Source: Akebia trifoliata (lineage: Eukaryota; Streptophyta; Magnoliopsida; Ranunculales; Lardizabalaceae). Taken from it: 64,000 nucleotides of DNA. Position 1 is the stretch's first letter. Every line of letters starts with the position of its first letter. The stretch spans positions 16,975,288 to 17,039,287 of the forward strand of contig CM030717.1 in assembly GCA_017979445.1 (NCBI GenBank), in the 5' to 3' direction. Shown here in pieces: positions 35,910 to 47,201 of the stretch. Under the pieces are notes generated by a model. The model was not told the origin of the DNA and did not search any database. It saw only the letters and a list, made by a program, of their open reading frames with translations. A program made the translations under genes and the position numbers.

Positions 35910-38084
35910 ATTTGTTAGGTAGTGCAAGTATATATATTTTTTTTTAGTCTTTTAAATTTTATTTTTTTATGTGTTAAATGGGTTGGTTAATTTTTTTTAA
36001 AAAAAAATGTATATATAGTTTTTCTATGCTGCCAATGGACAACAAGAATGAAAATTGAAAAAAAAATAACAAAAAAGAAATTTTTTAGGTTCGGTCAACA
36101 GCAACAAGGTGCTGGAATAGTTGGGGTGCCACGAGTAAAGAGTTTTTTTATATTTTTCACACCCCATTATCAGCAACGATGTGCTGGTGGGGGTGGTGTG
36201 TTACAAGCAAAATTAAACTTTTTCTATACCCACTTCATCTTCTTAAAACACTCACTTGTTTTTCATCGTTTTAACAGAGACCGATTCGGTCTCTCTGTTC
36301 AATCGGTTGAAGTTAGCTCAGATCGACTTAAAAGTTCACATAAGCCTCCGATTTCTCCTGACTTAGAGCGTAGAACCGTTATCCATTCTTGAAATCAATT
36401 CGAGTTGTAATGATTTGGCCAAGAGAAAATCGACTTTGTTTTCTGCTATCGAAGAGAGATTCAGAGATTCTTAATAAACTAGCATGATCTTGTTCGAAGA
36501 AGAGAGAAAGAGATCAGAGATCAGTGCAGCCTTTGTTGGTATCTGGTTTGTTCGTTCGAGTCATAGGACCGTCTGATCTGAAATCGGTAATGGGTGCGTC
36601 GATTTGAATTTTTTTCTCCTCGAATACTTCTTCCCCGATCTGAACTCATTGAGATTTTTGAATGAATATCGATGCTCTTGTTTTTTTTTAGGATCTAGAT
36701 CTCATCGATTGTGTGGTTTTAAAACTTCAAATACCATGGTAAAACCTGATCCGTCTAACAACGATGCAATTCCAAACAACGAAATTGAAAATCTTGGAAC
36801 ACATCCGAGATTTCCAAAAGGAAAACCCCGAATGAATTGTTATTTCAAATTTTCAGAATTGTTTGAAAAGAATTGGCTCATTTTTAATCTTATCTGATTC
36901 CGAATTAAGCACTGTAATGGCAGCATAGGTTGGGTGTTAATCAATTGGATTTTTTATTTTCTTTATTCGATCTGATCACGAATGGACTGTGGTGAGGGCG
37001 GCACAATTTGTTTGGATTTTTAGAATATTCTTTCTTTGTTTAGCCCCGAGAGAAGGTTTGTTAATCACCTCCGAGATCAGCAATCTTTTTGCTAAAGAAT
37101 AGAGATCACGGTTACTGGATTTTTGACTCCATTCTTACTAAAAAACAATAATAATAAAATCCCAAAATTTAGACTAATATTCCATCTTTATTTTACTAAT
37201 CAAGGAGATCTTTTGAGACTGTTTTCTGTAATACCAAAGCAATTAGTGCGTAAATGTAAATCACAAATTGATTACCTTGGGGAAAGCACGAAGAAAGGAT
37301 TTGAATGTCAATCCAAGGGTGAAGGCTAGATGAGCTGTGGAATTTATTTTTACTTATGAACACACCATTTTTTTTTTACTCATCAATTTATGAGTAAATA
37401 ATTATTTATTATTATTTTTTTAAAATTTTGGTGTGCTGTAAGTAAATGATGGGTGAGCCAATAACAGATCTTAATTGTATCTCTAATGTTGAGCCCTTTC
37501 TATGATTAGATAGAGAGTGATTTTGAATTCTTTGTGAGTTGTTATTGACACACCAATGGTTCTAATGTCACCTCAATTATAATGACTATTTAAGGATTTA
37601 CATAGAAATTGGGGTGATACTAGTAAAAGATGGTATATTAATAACGATCCACTTGTCTGCTAAATTTTGGTTAGGTTTTTGTGTTATTTTTATTCTTTAA
37701 AAAAAAAAAAAAAAGGATTTCTTTTGCTTTAAAATCAATTTATTTTTGCTTGGCAAAATAAAAATTAGTTTCCTTTTTAAAATAATTTTTAAAGAAAAAA
37801 AAGAGGGGTCATTTGATTTTAAAATTTCCATCCTAACGACTATCCATTTATCCTCAATTTAATATGCTTTGAAATTCTGAATTATTTTGGGCCATCCAAA
37901 ATAACCCTTGATTGAAACACATAAAGAAATGTGACGGATGAAATGTTTGTTTCTAATACGGATATGTGCTTGGTATGTTTATTTTTTAATCATGTATTTA
38001 GAATGCTGCTGATCTTGATTAAATATCTATGTGATTAGAATGGTGTTGATTAAATATTCATGCGATTCACGTTGTAATAATTGA
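35518..38084 (+). other. Element C leader, non-coding
   Basis: AT-rich with long homopolymers (for example about 28 A at 35878-35906). A near-palindrome AGAGACCGATTCGGTCTCT lies near 36277-36295. Forward frames at 35534-35800, 36048-36392 and 36604-36897 show no family resemblance and no counterpart frame in B, so I do not call genes. Confidence 0.5.
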
Positions 38085-38990
38085 TTTGATTGGACCCATG
38101 GGCCCACTTGTTTGAAAAGGCCCCGGGCACACCCCACCCTGCTTTGCACACACCACATGCACGTTTACTATTTTACTCACTTACACGTCCCATTTAGCCA
38201 ACGTGGCACTAGTGCGTGGCCCGGTCTCTTCTGAGATGCGACGTCATTCATGAAACCCACAACTCTAGTCACGTACCTTAGGGTATATCAAACTGGGGGC
38301 ATTAATACCGTCTGATCAGGTGATTCTGAGAGATATATTGATGCACCCAGGCTGGAGCGACCTGAGCCTTTGTCCTATTGTGAGCCACACAGTCACATGT
38401 CCCGATTGCCAACGTAGTACTAGTACGTGGTCGGTCCCCTCGTGGGATGCCAAACCATTTATGAAAGCTACAACTCTTGACTCGTACCCATAGGTATAAA
38501 AGGTAATCTAAGTATATCAATTGCACTTCTTGGTCAAAACCGGTGCCTAAGCAAGATCTTGCCCCGCTGTACCCTACTGTACGAGGGGGATAGACTACGT
38601 CTATTCTAGACGAGAGGTATTTAAGTGGGCCCTTGCTCAGCATTGTGCGCCACCTCTCAACTGGAGATCAAACTGGCTGTTTTTGGCTTCAGAGAAGTGA
38701 ATTGAGGTTTTAGATTATCACCTATACGGTATATCAAACCAAGTCACCACGTATCGAAAGGTATATAGGTGTGCTTGGGCAAGGGTGGCCAGATAAAAAT
38801 GCATTGCACGTAGTAAGCCTAGAGTCTAGAAACCTTCTCCATAGGTCACGACTCGAACTTATCGTGGGTGTTCCCGGGTTGTTTATTGAATGAATGCCTG
38901 TTGTTGGATGAATGTTTGTGAGTGATATGAATGTTGAGATCAAAGTGCATGATTGTCCTCAAGGATCAAAGAAATTTTATTTTTGAAAAT
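38085..38990 (+). repeat. Conserved leader block of element C
   Basis: Matches 29391-30290 of B with few changes and contains the same partial internal duplication around GTACTAGTACGTGG. Holds the antisense frame at 38643-38302. Confidence 0.7.
38302..38643 (-). CDS. Antisense ORF of 113 codons in the leader of C, hypothetical
   Basis: Same start, stop and length as the frame at 29949-29608 in B, with eight amino-acid differences. Includes LKYLSSRIDVVYPPRTVGYS and ends SQNHLIRRY. No domain recognised, no promoter seen. It may be a real extra retroelement frame or a by-product of the conserved block. Confidence 0.3.
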   Translation of the reverse strand: MLSKGPLKYLSSRIDVVYPPRTVGYSGARSCLGTGFDQEVQLIYLDYLLYLWVRVKSCSFHKWFGIPRGDRPRTSTTLAIGTCDCVAHNRTKAQVAPAWVHQYISQNHLIRRY

Positions 38991-39092
38991 TAAAATGGGT
39001 GCACCGACCCAGTAAAGAGTCCATTCTTTTACAATAATGACCCAGTCCATCCCGATCCAACCATCATGATGGATCGGGCCAGTTAAATCAAA

Positions 39093-39360
39093 ATGGAAAT
39101 CGAATTTTCAAAGAAGAAAAAGAAAATATTTTTCAAAAAAAAAAAAAAGGAGATTATTTTCCAAAAGAAGGCTTCTTTAGAAGAAACATTTTTCAGAAAA
39201 TATATTTTCCAGAATAAAATATTTTCCAAAAGAAGTGTTTTCCAGAAAAAGTGTTATTCTCTAGAAAAAATGTTTTCTAAGAAAAAAATGTTTTCTAAAA
39301 AAAAAATGTTTTCCAGAAGAAAATGTTTTCCAAAAGAAAAGAAAAAAAGGAAAAATTTGC
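39093..39360 (+). repeat. Purine-rich degenerate repeats in element C
   Basis: Many imperfect copies of 'gttttccagaaga' and 'atgttttctaagaaaaa' with partly self-complementary 'ttttcc' and 'ggaaaa'. They produce lysine- and phenylalanine-rich frames on both strands that are not genes. Confidence 0.55.
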
Positions 39361-40205
39361 AAAAGATCTATTTTTGCATGAAAAGTTTTTATGGACCTTG
39401 GAAAACTACCAAAAAATGTTGCAAAAAAATAATCAGATTTGTGAAATAAAAACATTATTTTCCAATATTTTTCAAGAGTGCAACATAATTATTTTTCTTC
39501 TGAATAATCATTAAATGGATGAATTTTTTAACGGATTGGTACACAAAATTCTATAAAATCTCAGGGTTCATTTAAAATGTTATCAAGGGGGTGACACTGA
39601 AATTGGTTAAATTCACATTCAAAGAGGTTTTAAGGGTTATCATTGTATCTAAGCTCAATCGTCTATCGTCTAGCTAGGGTTGTAAATTCGGTCAGTTAGA
39701 GTAAACGTCAATATCAAGTCAACAGTCAGAAATGACCTCAAAATTTCTCAACATCATCCAATTGTTCTTTGAAAATCATAGTGCTTCAATCCTACCGGTT
39801 GTAAGCAATGTCTCAGTTATCATCAAGCCCGTTTTGGGTAGTCTTGAGTTTTCATGGGTCATTTGGGTTAGCTCGAGTCTTTTTTTTTCTAGCAAGGTCA
39901 TGTCTTCCTTAGATTGAGTCTACTCTTTCTTATTGAATCAAGTTAGTTCGTCGAGTTTATAGAGGTGTCTGTCGCCCCTTCTGAATTGATCGTACAAAAG
40001 AAATTTTTGAATATCTCGAGCGCATTAGCGAATTAACTAATAATCTACCTTCAAAGACAAGAAGATAAGAGTCGGGCTCAAGAAAGCAAAGGTCATTGAC
40101 CTCGGAACAGAAATAAATTCCTAAAGAGATTCAAATAGAAACCATCTTATCTCTAGAGGAACACAAAGGGATAATGAATTTTCTCAGAAATTTCAAAAGA
40201 CTTGT

Positions 40206-41043
40206 TCGTGTGATCATATGAGGGTATGTTAGGTACAAGCTTGAGTGTTGTTCAACATGGACTAGATACTCGTTTATATCAATGGAATCAAAGGAGATGT
40301 TATAAAATGTATCAGTATTATCCTCACTACATCTTAAGTTGCAAATCATATATTATCAGTCGATATGGGGATACCTTTTGAATCGATATCTGATAATGGG
40401 TCGTACTTCAAAGCATAAATCACTACTCTGTGTTTAAAGTTGAAGATCCGGAATCACAAATCATCCCCCTACCGTCCTCAGATCGATGGAACGGTTGAAG
40501 CAGTTAGTAAGAGTCTCAAGACTATCATCAGGAAAATGTGTCAATCACATCGAGATTGGTCAGAAAAATTATCATTCACGCTATGGACATATCGAACCTC
40601 AATTCGATACTTCACCGGAGCTACTCCCTACTCCTTAGTGTATGGCATGGAAGCAGTCTTGCCAGTTGAAATGGAGATTCCATCTCTCAGAATTTTGTTA
40701 GAAAGTCAATTGTCAGAAGCAGATTGGGTTCGCCAACGGTATGAAGAGTTGAATTTGATCGAGGAAAAACGACTGAGAGCGTTGTATCACATGCAAGCTT
40801 ATCAAAGAAGAGTCGCCCGTGCGTTTGACAAGAAAATCAAGGCCCGTCACTTACAAATCGGAGATTTAGTACTCAAAGAGAACAAGGCACCTATTTTTGA
40901 TCCCAGGGAAAAGTTCAAACCAAAATTGGGGAGGTCCGTTCATTGTCAAAGAAATATTACCAGGAAAAGCTGTCAGACTTCAAGATCATGATGGAACCGA
41001 ACTACCAGAGTCAACCAACCTTGACCGGATCAAATGGTACTAA
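40206..41043 (+). pseudogene. Integrase remnant of element C
   Basis: Starts with a decayed zinc-binding region (about 40250-40330). ISDNGSYFKA follows (about 40383-40412) with the second catalytic Asp, then an in-frame TAA. A long open stretch 40440-40991 carries SSPYRPQIDGTVEAVSKSLK with the catalytic Glu, LWTYRTSIRYFTGATPYSLV, EAVLPVEMEIPS and YQRRVARAFDKKIKARHL. A one-base slip near 40925 shifts the frame, after which the C-terminal module continues to the stop at 41041-41043. The stretch between zinc finger and second Asp, which should hold the first catalytic Asp, is absent, as in B. The shared deletion suggests a family-level loss before both insertions. Confidence 0.8.
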
Positions 41044-41169
41044 ATTTAAGGAGGCCATCTTTGGCCGAATCAATTTTCCTGCTACCTAGTTCATTATCTC
41101 CTTTCTCAACCCTTTGCAGCCTTTTCAAAAAAAAAATGAATGATGTCTTTTTCTTTCTCAGCCCGTTCA

Positions 41170-41272
41170 CCTAACCTAGGGGAGGGAAAAATTCGAACTA
41201 CGTTTTGGTCTGATCCCAAAATTCTGGGGTACGTAGGCAACCTGAGAAGTTACTTCAGGCCCGACCACATCA
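41170..41272 (+). other. Conserved block after integrase in C
   Basis: Same landmarks as 32340-32440: 'cgaactacgttttggtctga', 'ggggtacgtaggcaacctga' and 'cttcaggcccgaccacatc'. Confidence 0.5.
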
Positions 41273-41572
41273 AAAAAAAAAATCTATTTCCCCACACAAA
41301 AAATCAAAAAAATAAAAATTTTTTTTTTTTCAAAAGATAAAGAAATATCATCCAAAATGGGGAAGAAAGTTCAAGAAAAAAGTTTAAATGAAATGCCACA
41401 CAAGGGGCATTTGGGTTTTTGAGCCTCAAAATTCCTTTCTTTTTATACCCAGTCCTAAGCCTACCTATGAAAGTCCTCCTAAGTACCGTGCGAGAAGTCA
41501 AGGAAGATAGCAAAGCATGATTAGACAGCGACTCCAGAAGTTCAGAAGAGAAGAAAAAGATAAAAAATGATG

Positions 41573-41745
41573 AAGCCTGCTAAGTTGAAAACCCGAAAAG
41601 GGCGACTTAGGCAAAAATTAGGGCAAGCTCGCAAGGTTGAAAATCTGAAAGGACAACTTTGGCAACAATTAGAGCAAAGAAAAAGAGAAGAGCTCGCTAG
41701 ATCGAAAACCTGAAAAGGCGATCTAGGCAAAAGTTAGAGCAACAA
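41573..41745 (+). repeat. Tandem hairpins with conserved loop and variable stems, element C
   Basis: Three units. Arms: CTAAGTTG (41580-41587) with CGACTTAG (41603-41610); CAAGGTTG (41632-41639) with CAACTTTG (41654-41661); CTAGATCG (41697-41704) with CGATCTAG (41719-41726). Each pair forms eight base pairs, with at most one G-U pair, around a loop close to AAAACCTGAAAAGG. They are separated by 'gcaaaaattagggcaagctc'-like linkers. Confidence 0.7.
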
Positions 41746-42516
41746 AGAAAAAACAGAAGAAAATCCCAAGCTGAGAGCGGTCCGAGCTGAAACATCAGAA
41801 GTCCGAATAATCAAGTTCAATACTTAGCTTAAACCCGGCATAGACTCAGAAGCCACAAGTATCTTGTCCACGATCGATCTGAAAATGTTTACTTCCCCAA
41901 GTGAACCAAGAGGGATAAGGGTGAATTCTATGATGAAACTCGAGAGGAAATAATTTTGTACTCTTGAGCCTGACTCAAAACCTTCAATAAAATTAATCAA
42001 AATTAAAAGATGAGTCTTTATTGCGCTTGTGGTAATCAATTATTTCAAACCTTCATACAAGGGGTATTTTCTTTCTTTTTTTTTTTTAATGTAACTTTTC
42101 CCCCTTATACTAGGGGCATTTTTTTATGATGTGTTCGATTATTTTCAAGGCCATGGTCATTGTCAAACTAGAGGCATATTGCTTTTAAGCAATGTTAATC
42201 CTAAAAAATAATGAGAACCCCAAATTTAAGGTAACCCTCTTGATAACAATTTTTCAAAAAACTCTTGAGGTTCGAAAGAAATAAAAATTCAGGTTTTAAA
42301 ACTTTTTGATAAATCCTTGAGGTTCAAACAAAGGCATTTCGGATCTCACATAGGAGATATAACATTCTTTCAGTCTCTAGATTATTTTCCAGATTCAATC
42401 ATTCTTGGAATCAATCATTTCTCTTCCAGATTCATTATCTTCCAGATTTATTCGTTCTCCGGTTCGTTCTAATCAGTTTTCTCCAAAATTTATTCATTCC
42501 TCTACCAATTTTGCTC

Positions 42517-43305
42517 AGTTGCCACCAAGGGTTATCTTGGATGTTGCTCAGTTTCCGCCAAGGGTTATCTTGTTTTGCTCAGTCTCCGCCAAGGGTTATC
42601 TTGGATTTTGTTCAGTCTCCGCCAAGGGTTATCTTGGATTTTGCTCAGTTGCCGCCAAGGGTTATCTTGGATTTTGCTCAGTCTCCGCCAAGGGTTATCT
42701 TGGATTTTGCTCAGTTGCCGCCAAGGGTTATCTTGGATTTTGCTCAGTTGCCGCCAAGGGTTATCTTGGATTTTGCTCAGTCTCCGCCAAGGGTTATCTT
42801 GGATTTTGCTCAGTTGCCGCCAAGGGTTATCTTGGATTTTGCTCAGTTGCCGCCAAGGGTTATCTTGGATTTTGCTCAGTCTCCGCCAAGGGTTATCTTG
42901 GATTTTGCTCAGTTGCCGCCAAGGGTTATCTTGGATTTTGCTCAGTCTCCGCCAAGGGTTATCTTGGATTTTGCTCAGTTGCCGCCAAGGGTTATCTTGG
43001 ATTTTGCTCAGTTGCCGCCAAGGGTTATCTTGGATTTTGCTCAGTCTCCGCCAAGGGTTATCTTGGATTTTGCTCAGTTGCCGCCAAGGGTTATCTTGGA
43101 TTTTGCTCAGTCTCTGCCAAGGGTTATCTTGGATTTTGCTCAGTTGCCGCCAAGGGTTATCTTGGATTTTGCTCAGTTGCCGCCAAGGGTTATCTTGGAT
43201 TTTGCTCAGTCTCCGCCAAGGGTTATCTTGGATTTTGCTCAGTCTCCGCCAAGGGTTATCTTGGATTTTGCTCAGTTGCCGCCAAGGGTTATCTTGGATT
43301 ATGCT
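42517..43305 (+). repeat. 33-bp minisatellite, about 24 units, element C
   Basis: Unit 'gccgccaagggttatcttgg' plus 'attttgctcagtt'. It occurs in two main variants, 'cagttgccgcc' and 'cagtctccgcc'. Each unit holds the hairpin CCAAG-GGTTAT-CTTGG. Because 33 is a multiple of three and the unit lacks stops, all three forward frames are open across the array, giving artefactual frames of up to 496 codons. Confidence 0.9.
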
Positions 43306-43890
43306 TAGATACCGCCGAGGGTTTTCTCGGAACTATGCTCAGATACCGCCGAGGGTTTTCTCGGAATTATGCTCAGATACCGCCGAGGGTTTTCTCGGAA
43401 CTATGCTCAGATACCGCCGAGGGTTTTCTCGGAACTATGCTCAGATACCGCCAAGGGTTATCTTGGAACTATGCTCAGATACCGCCGAGGGTTTTCTCGG
43501 AATTATGTTCAGATACCGCCGAGGGTTTTCTCGGAACTATGCTCAGATACCGCCGAGGGTTTTCTCGGAACTATGCTCAGATACCGCCGAGGGTTTTCTC
43601 GGAACTATGCTCAGATACCGCCGAGGGTTTTCTCGGAACTATGCTCAGATACCGCCGAGGGTTTTTCTCGGAATTATGCTCAGATACCGCCGAGGGTTTT
43701 CTCGGAACTATGCTCAGATGCCGCCGAGGGTTTTCTCGGAACTATGCTCAGATACCGCCGAGGGTTTTCTCGGAATTATGCTCAGATACCGCCGAGGGTT
43801 TTCTCGGAACTATGCTCAGATACCGCCGAGGGTTTTCTCGGAACTATGCTCAGATACCGCCGAGGTTTTTCTCAGGAACTATGCTCAGAT
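43306..43890 (+). repeat. 34-bp minisatellite, about 17 units, element C
   Basis: Unit 'ataccgccgagggttttctc' plus 'ggaactatgctcag', adjoining the 33-bp array with an abrupt change of unit type. The hairpin is CCGAG-GGTTTT-CTCGG. A single unit near 43447 carries the CCAAG/CTTGG form. It is the same family as the array of B. Confidence 0.9.
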
Positions 43891-44230
43891 TATAATTATG
43901 CTCAGTTTATATTCAAATTATGCTCAGTTTATACTCAGATTATGCTAAATTTATGCTCAGGTTTTACTCAGTTTCACACAGTTCACACACTTGCACATTT
44001 GCATTTTTTAGTCAGGGAGAATTCTCTAAAATTCAAGGATCTGACACCGTCAGTGAGAGTTTGCGCTCAAGGACCTGACAACCTTTTAATTCGGGGAGAG
44101 CTTTACCCTCAAGGATCCGAACACCTTGACGAATTGCTAAATCAGGCTGCAAAATGAACTGTCACTAGCTTTGGCATTCGGATATCGCACTATCTACCAA
44201 AATAGATTTGCTATCCAGTTTGTTTCAACC

Positions 44231-44250
44231 CTCTGCCAAAGAGGGGCATC
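44231..44250 (+). promoter_or_regulatory. Polypurine-type primer tract of element C
   Basis: CTCTGCCAAAGAGGGGCATC directly precedes the 3' LTR. The same text precedes the 3' LTR of B (47182-47201). It would prime plus-strand synthesis. Confidence 0.55.
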
Positions 44251-45977
44251 TGTAGACACCCCATTTTTACATCCGCCTGATTAATCAACTCGTCAACCCG
44301 ATCGCAAGGATTCCCAATGATGGATGTGTATTCCGTTGCTTTACTTTGTTACCAGATTTGTTTCAGAAATCCAGATGAGGTATCTCGAATTGACAAAACC
44401 TTAGAAACCACGCTACGCTAGGAAAGTACGACCCCAGAAACATAGAAATCATCATCTTGCAGACCAAAAAGAAGCTTCACGATAAAAATCACTAAAAATT
44501 ACCAAAATACCCCTAACCTCAAAACAATCTTAGAGCCTACGTTACGCTTAGGAAAACCCATTCGAACACATAAAATGACAAATCGGAACCAAATAAATCA
44601 TTTCACCAATTTTAACAGAATTTGACAAAATTACGAAAATGCCCCTCATAAAGTTCACAATCATTTCACATAAAAATTTTCATAAATGACACAAACCAAC
44701 ATTCTCATTGAATTCCTTACGAAAAAATGATTCTAAAACATCCTAAAACATTAAAAATTGACTTAAAACGTGAAAAGTCCTCTCCGGGGGCAAAATGGTA
44801 ATTTCACAATTTTCATAATTAAAAATTCGAAATTAATAAATAAAACATTAAATAATTAAATTTAAACATTAATGAAATTAATTTAAAATTTTGAACCTAA
44901 AAAATCGATTAATCGGACTCTCAGGCAAAATTGTTGAGGGTTCGTGGGATATTTCTTTAAGGACCCCTCCATTTGGGGGTCCAAAGAATTAAAGATATTT
45001 TAGAGGGGGGTTCTCCCAAAATTAAAAGTAAATCAAGCAAGACTGAAGTCAAGGTATTAAAGTCAATCAAGTGAGACTGAAGTCAAAATTAAAGTCAATT
45101 AAGCAAGACTAAAGTCAAGATATTAAAAGTCAATCAATTAAGACTAAAGTCAAAACATTAAAAGTCAATCAAATAAGACCAAAAGTCATAATAGAATTAT
45201 AATTGATTAATAACTCTATCTAATAGAGTTCTAACTTAAAAATAATTCTACCTAAAACAATTCTAATTAAAACATAATTCTACCTAAAACAAGTCAAATT
45301 AAAACACAACTCTAATTAAAAGATCTCTAATTAAATACTAACTCTATCCAAATCAACCCCTAAAAACATCTATAAATAGAGGTGCTCACACCCTATTTTC
45401 GTATCAAATTATAAACCCTAAGAGAAGTAGGTCTAGAAGCTCCCCTAGCCCCCCATAAACCCTAGTTTTGGAGCCCCAACTCCTTAGCTAACATCCCTCC
45501 TTCAATTTTAGTCTAGAAAACACCCAAAAGCCTTCCAAAAACACCTCCAACTCCGCAACGAATTTGAAGAGTTCAGATTCAAAAAACAAGGAGATACCTT
45601 GCCTCGGAGATCCGAAGTCAAATCCGGAAGCAGAACGTAGCAAGGGAGCACGGTACAAGGAGCTTTTTTGTTAGATCTGAGGGAGTAAAGTCCTTGCATC
45701 GGAAAGGTATTTTTTTTATTTTATATTTTTATCTAGGTTTTAGCAATGTAATTTACTTGGGAATTTAGTAGAGACCGGCTTTGGTCGGGCGGGGTTGGTG
45801 CCTAACACCTTCCAACCCCGTAACTTGATCCCCGAATTCAGTTTTTTTGGTTTTAGATTAGCTTTTATCCGTTTAGAGTCATTGATCGGTTCCTAGACCG
45901 AAATAACTAGGTGGCGACTCCCAAACCTCAAGAGTCAAAAGCGGGTCCGCGCACCCCGCGGATCGAGGGCGCTTTCA
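44251..45977 (+). repeat. Element C, 3' LTR
   Basis: Nearly identical to 33771-35498 (five substitutions and one indel seen). Hairpin at 44961-44982, TATA box at 45371-45378. Confidence 0.9.
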
Positions 45978-46860
45978 GATGCCGCCGAGGGTTTTCTCGG
46001 AACTATGCTCAGATGCCGCCGACAGTTTTCTCGGAACTATGCTCAGATGCCGCCAAGGGGTTTCTTGGAATTATGCTCAGATGCCACCGAGGGTTTTCTC
46101 GGAATTATGCTCAGATGCCGCAAAGGGTTTTCTTGGAATTATGCCCAGATGCCGCCGAGGATTTTCTCGGAACTATGCTCAGATGCCGCCGAGGGTTTTC
46201 TCGGAACTATGCTCAGATGCCGCCAAGGGTATTCTTGGAATTATGCTCAGATGCCACAGAGGGTTTTCTCGGAACTATGCTCAGATGCCGCCAAGGGTTT
46301 TCTTGGAATTATGCTCAGATGCCGCCGAGAGTTTTCTCGGAATTATGCTCAGATGCCGCCGAGGGTTTTCTTGGAATTATGCTTAGATGCCGTCGAGGGT
46401 TTTCTCGGAACTATGCTCAGATGCCGCCAAGGGTTTCTTGGAATTATGCTCAGATGCCACCGAGGGTTTTCTCGGACCTATGCTCAGATGCCGTGAGGGT
46501 TTTCTCGGAACTATGCTCAGATGCCGCCGACGGTTTTCTCGGAACTATGCTCAGATGCCGCCAAGGGTTTTCTTGGAATTATGCTCAGATGCCGTCGAGG
46601 GTTTTCTCGGAACTATGCTTAGATGTCGCTAAGGGTTTTCTTGGAATTATGCCCAGATGCCGCCGAGGGTTTTCTCGGAACTATGCTCGGATGCCGCCAA
46701 GGATTTTCTTGGAATTATGCTTAGAAACCGTCGAGGGTTTTCTCAGAACTATGCTCAGATGCCGCCAAGGGTTTTCTTGGAACTATGCTCAGTTACCGCC
46801 GAGGGTTTTCTCGGAATTATGCTCAGATGCCGCCAAGGGTTTTCTTGGAATTATGCTCAG
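45978..46860 (+). repeat. 34-bp tandem array of B, right part, about 26 units
   Basis: Units of 'gatgccgccgagggttttct' plus 'cggaactatgctca' alternate with a 'gccgccaag...cttggaatt' form. Several units carry one-base indels. It is the continuation of 33690-33770 after element C. Open frames up to 325 codons are by-products. Confidence 0.9.
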
Positions 46861-47201
46861 TTTATATTTACTTCATGCTCAGATTTGACTCATTTCCAAT
46901 TCAAACTCTTTGAAATCTATCTCAGATTTTGAGCCCACATATTTGCACAGTTGTTACATCAGTCAAGGAAAATTTTCTAAAATTCAAGGATCTGACACTG
47001 CTAGTGAGAGCTCGCGCTCAAGGACCTGACATTTTTCTAGTTTGGGCGGAGTTTTACGCTCAAGGATCCGAATTCCCTGATGAATTGCTAAATCAGGCTA
47101 CAAAATGAACTGTCACTAGCTTTGGCATTCGGATATCGCACTATTTACCAAAATAGATTTGCTATCTAGTTTGCTTCAACCCTCTGCCAAAGAGGGGCAT
47201 C

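Larger units (their letters stand above)
33771..45977 (+). mobile_element. Element C: recently inserted Tat/Ogre-like LTR retrotransposon, non-autonomous
   Basis: Starts TGTAGACACC and ends GCGCTTTCA, with perfect 5-bp duplications GATGC (33766-33770 and 45978-45982). LTRs are 33771-35498 and 44251-45977. By eye they differ by five substitutions and one single-base indel over about 1,727 bases (about 0.3 percent). The primer site, conserved leader block, integrase remnant, hairpin repeats and tandem arrays follow the same order as in B. No gag, protease, reverse transcriptase or RNase H is visible, so it was presumably moved by enzymes from a related element elsewhere. Confidence 0.9.

Noticed and set aside
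39093..39514. Lysine- and phenylalanine-rich frames on both strands
   Set aside because: They are products of the purine-rich degenerate repeat tract and overlap in several frames.
42405..43948. Overlapping forward reading frames of 496, 457 and 265 codons
   Set aside because: All three frames are open through the same 33-bp repeat, which lacks stop codons and whose length is a multiple of three. They have no counterpart frame in element B and no start context; they are by-products of the array.
42517..46860. Regular repeat arrays as a CRISPR array
   Set aside because: The units are contiguous with no unique spacers, the genome is a plant nuclear one, and the arrays lie inside LTR retrotransposons.
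45911..46888. Frame of 325 codons beginning in the 3' LTR of C
   Set aside because: It begins inside the LTR and runs through the 34-bp array, where small indels and unit length keep several frames open. No domain is present.
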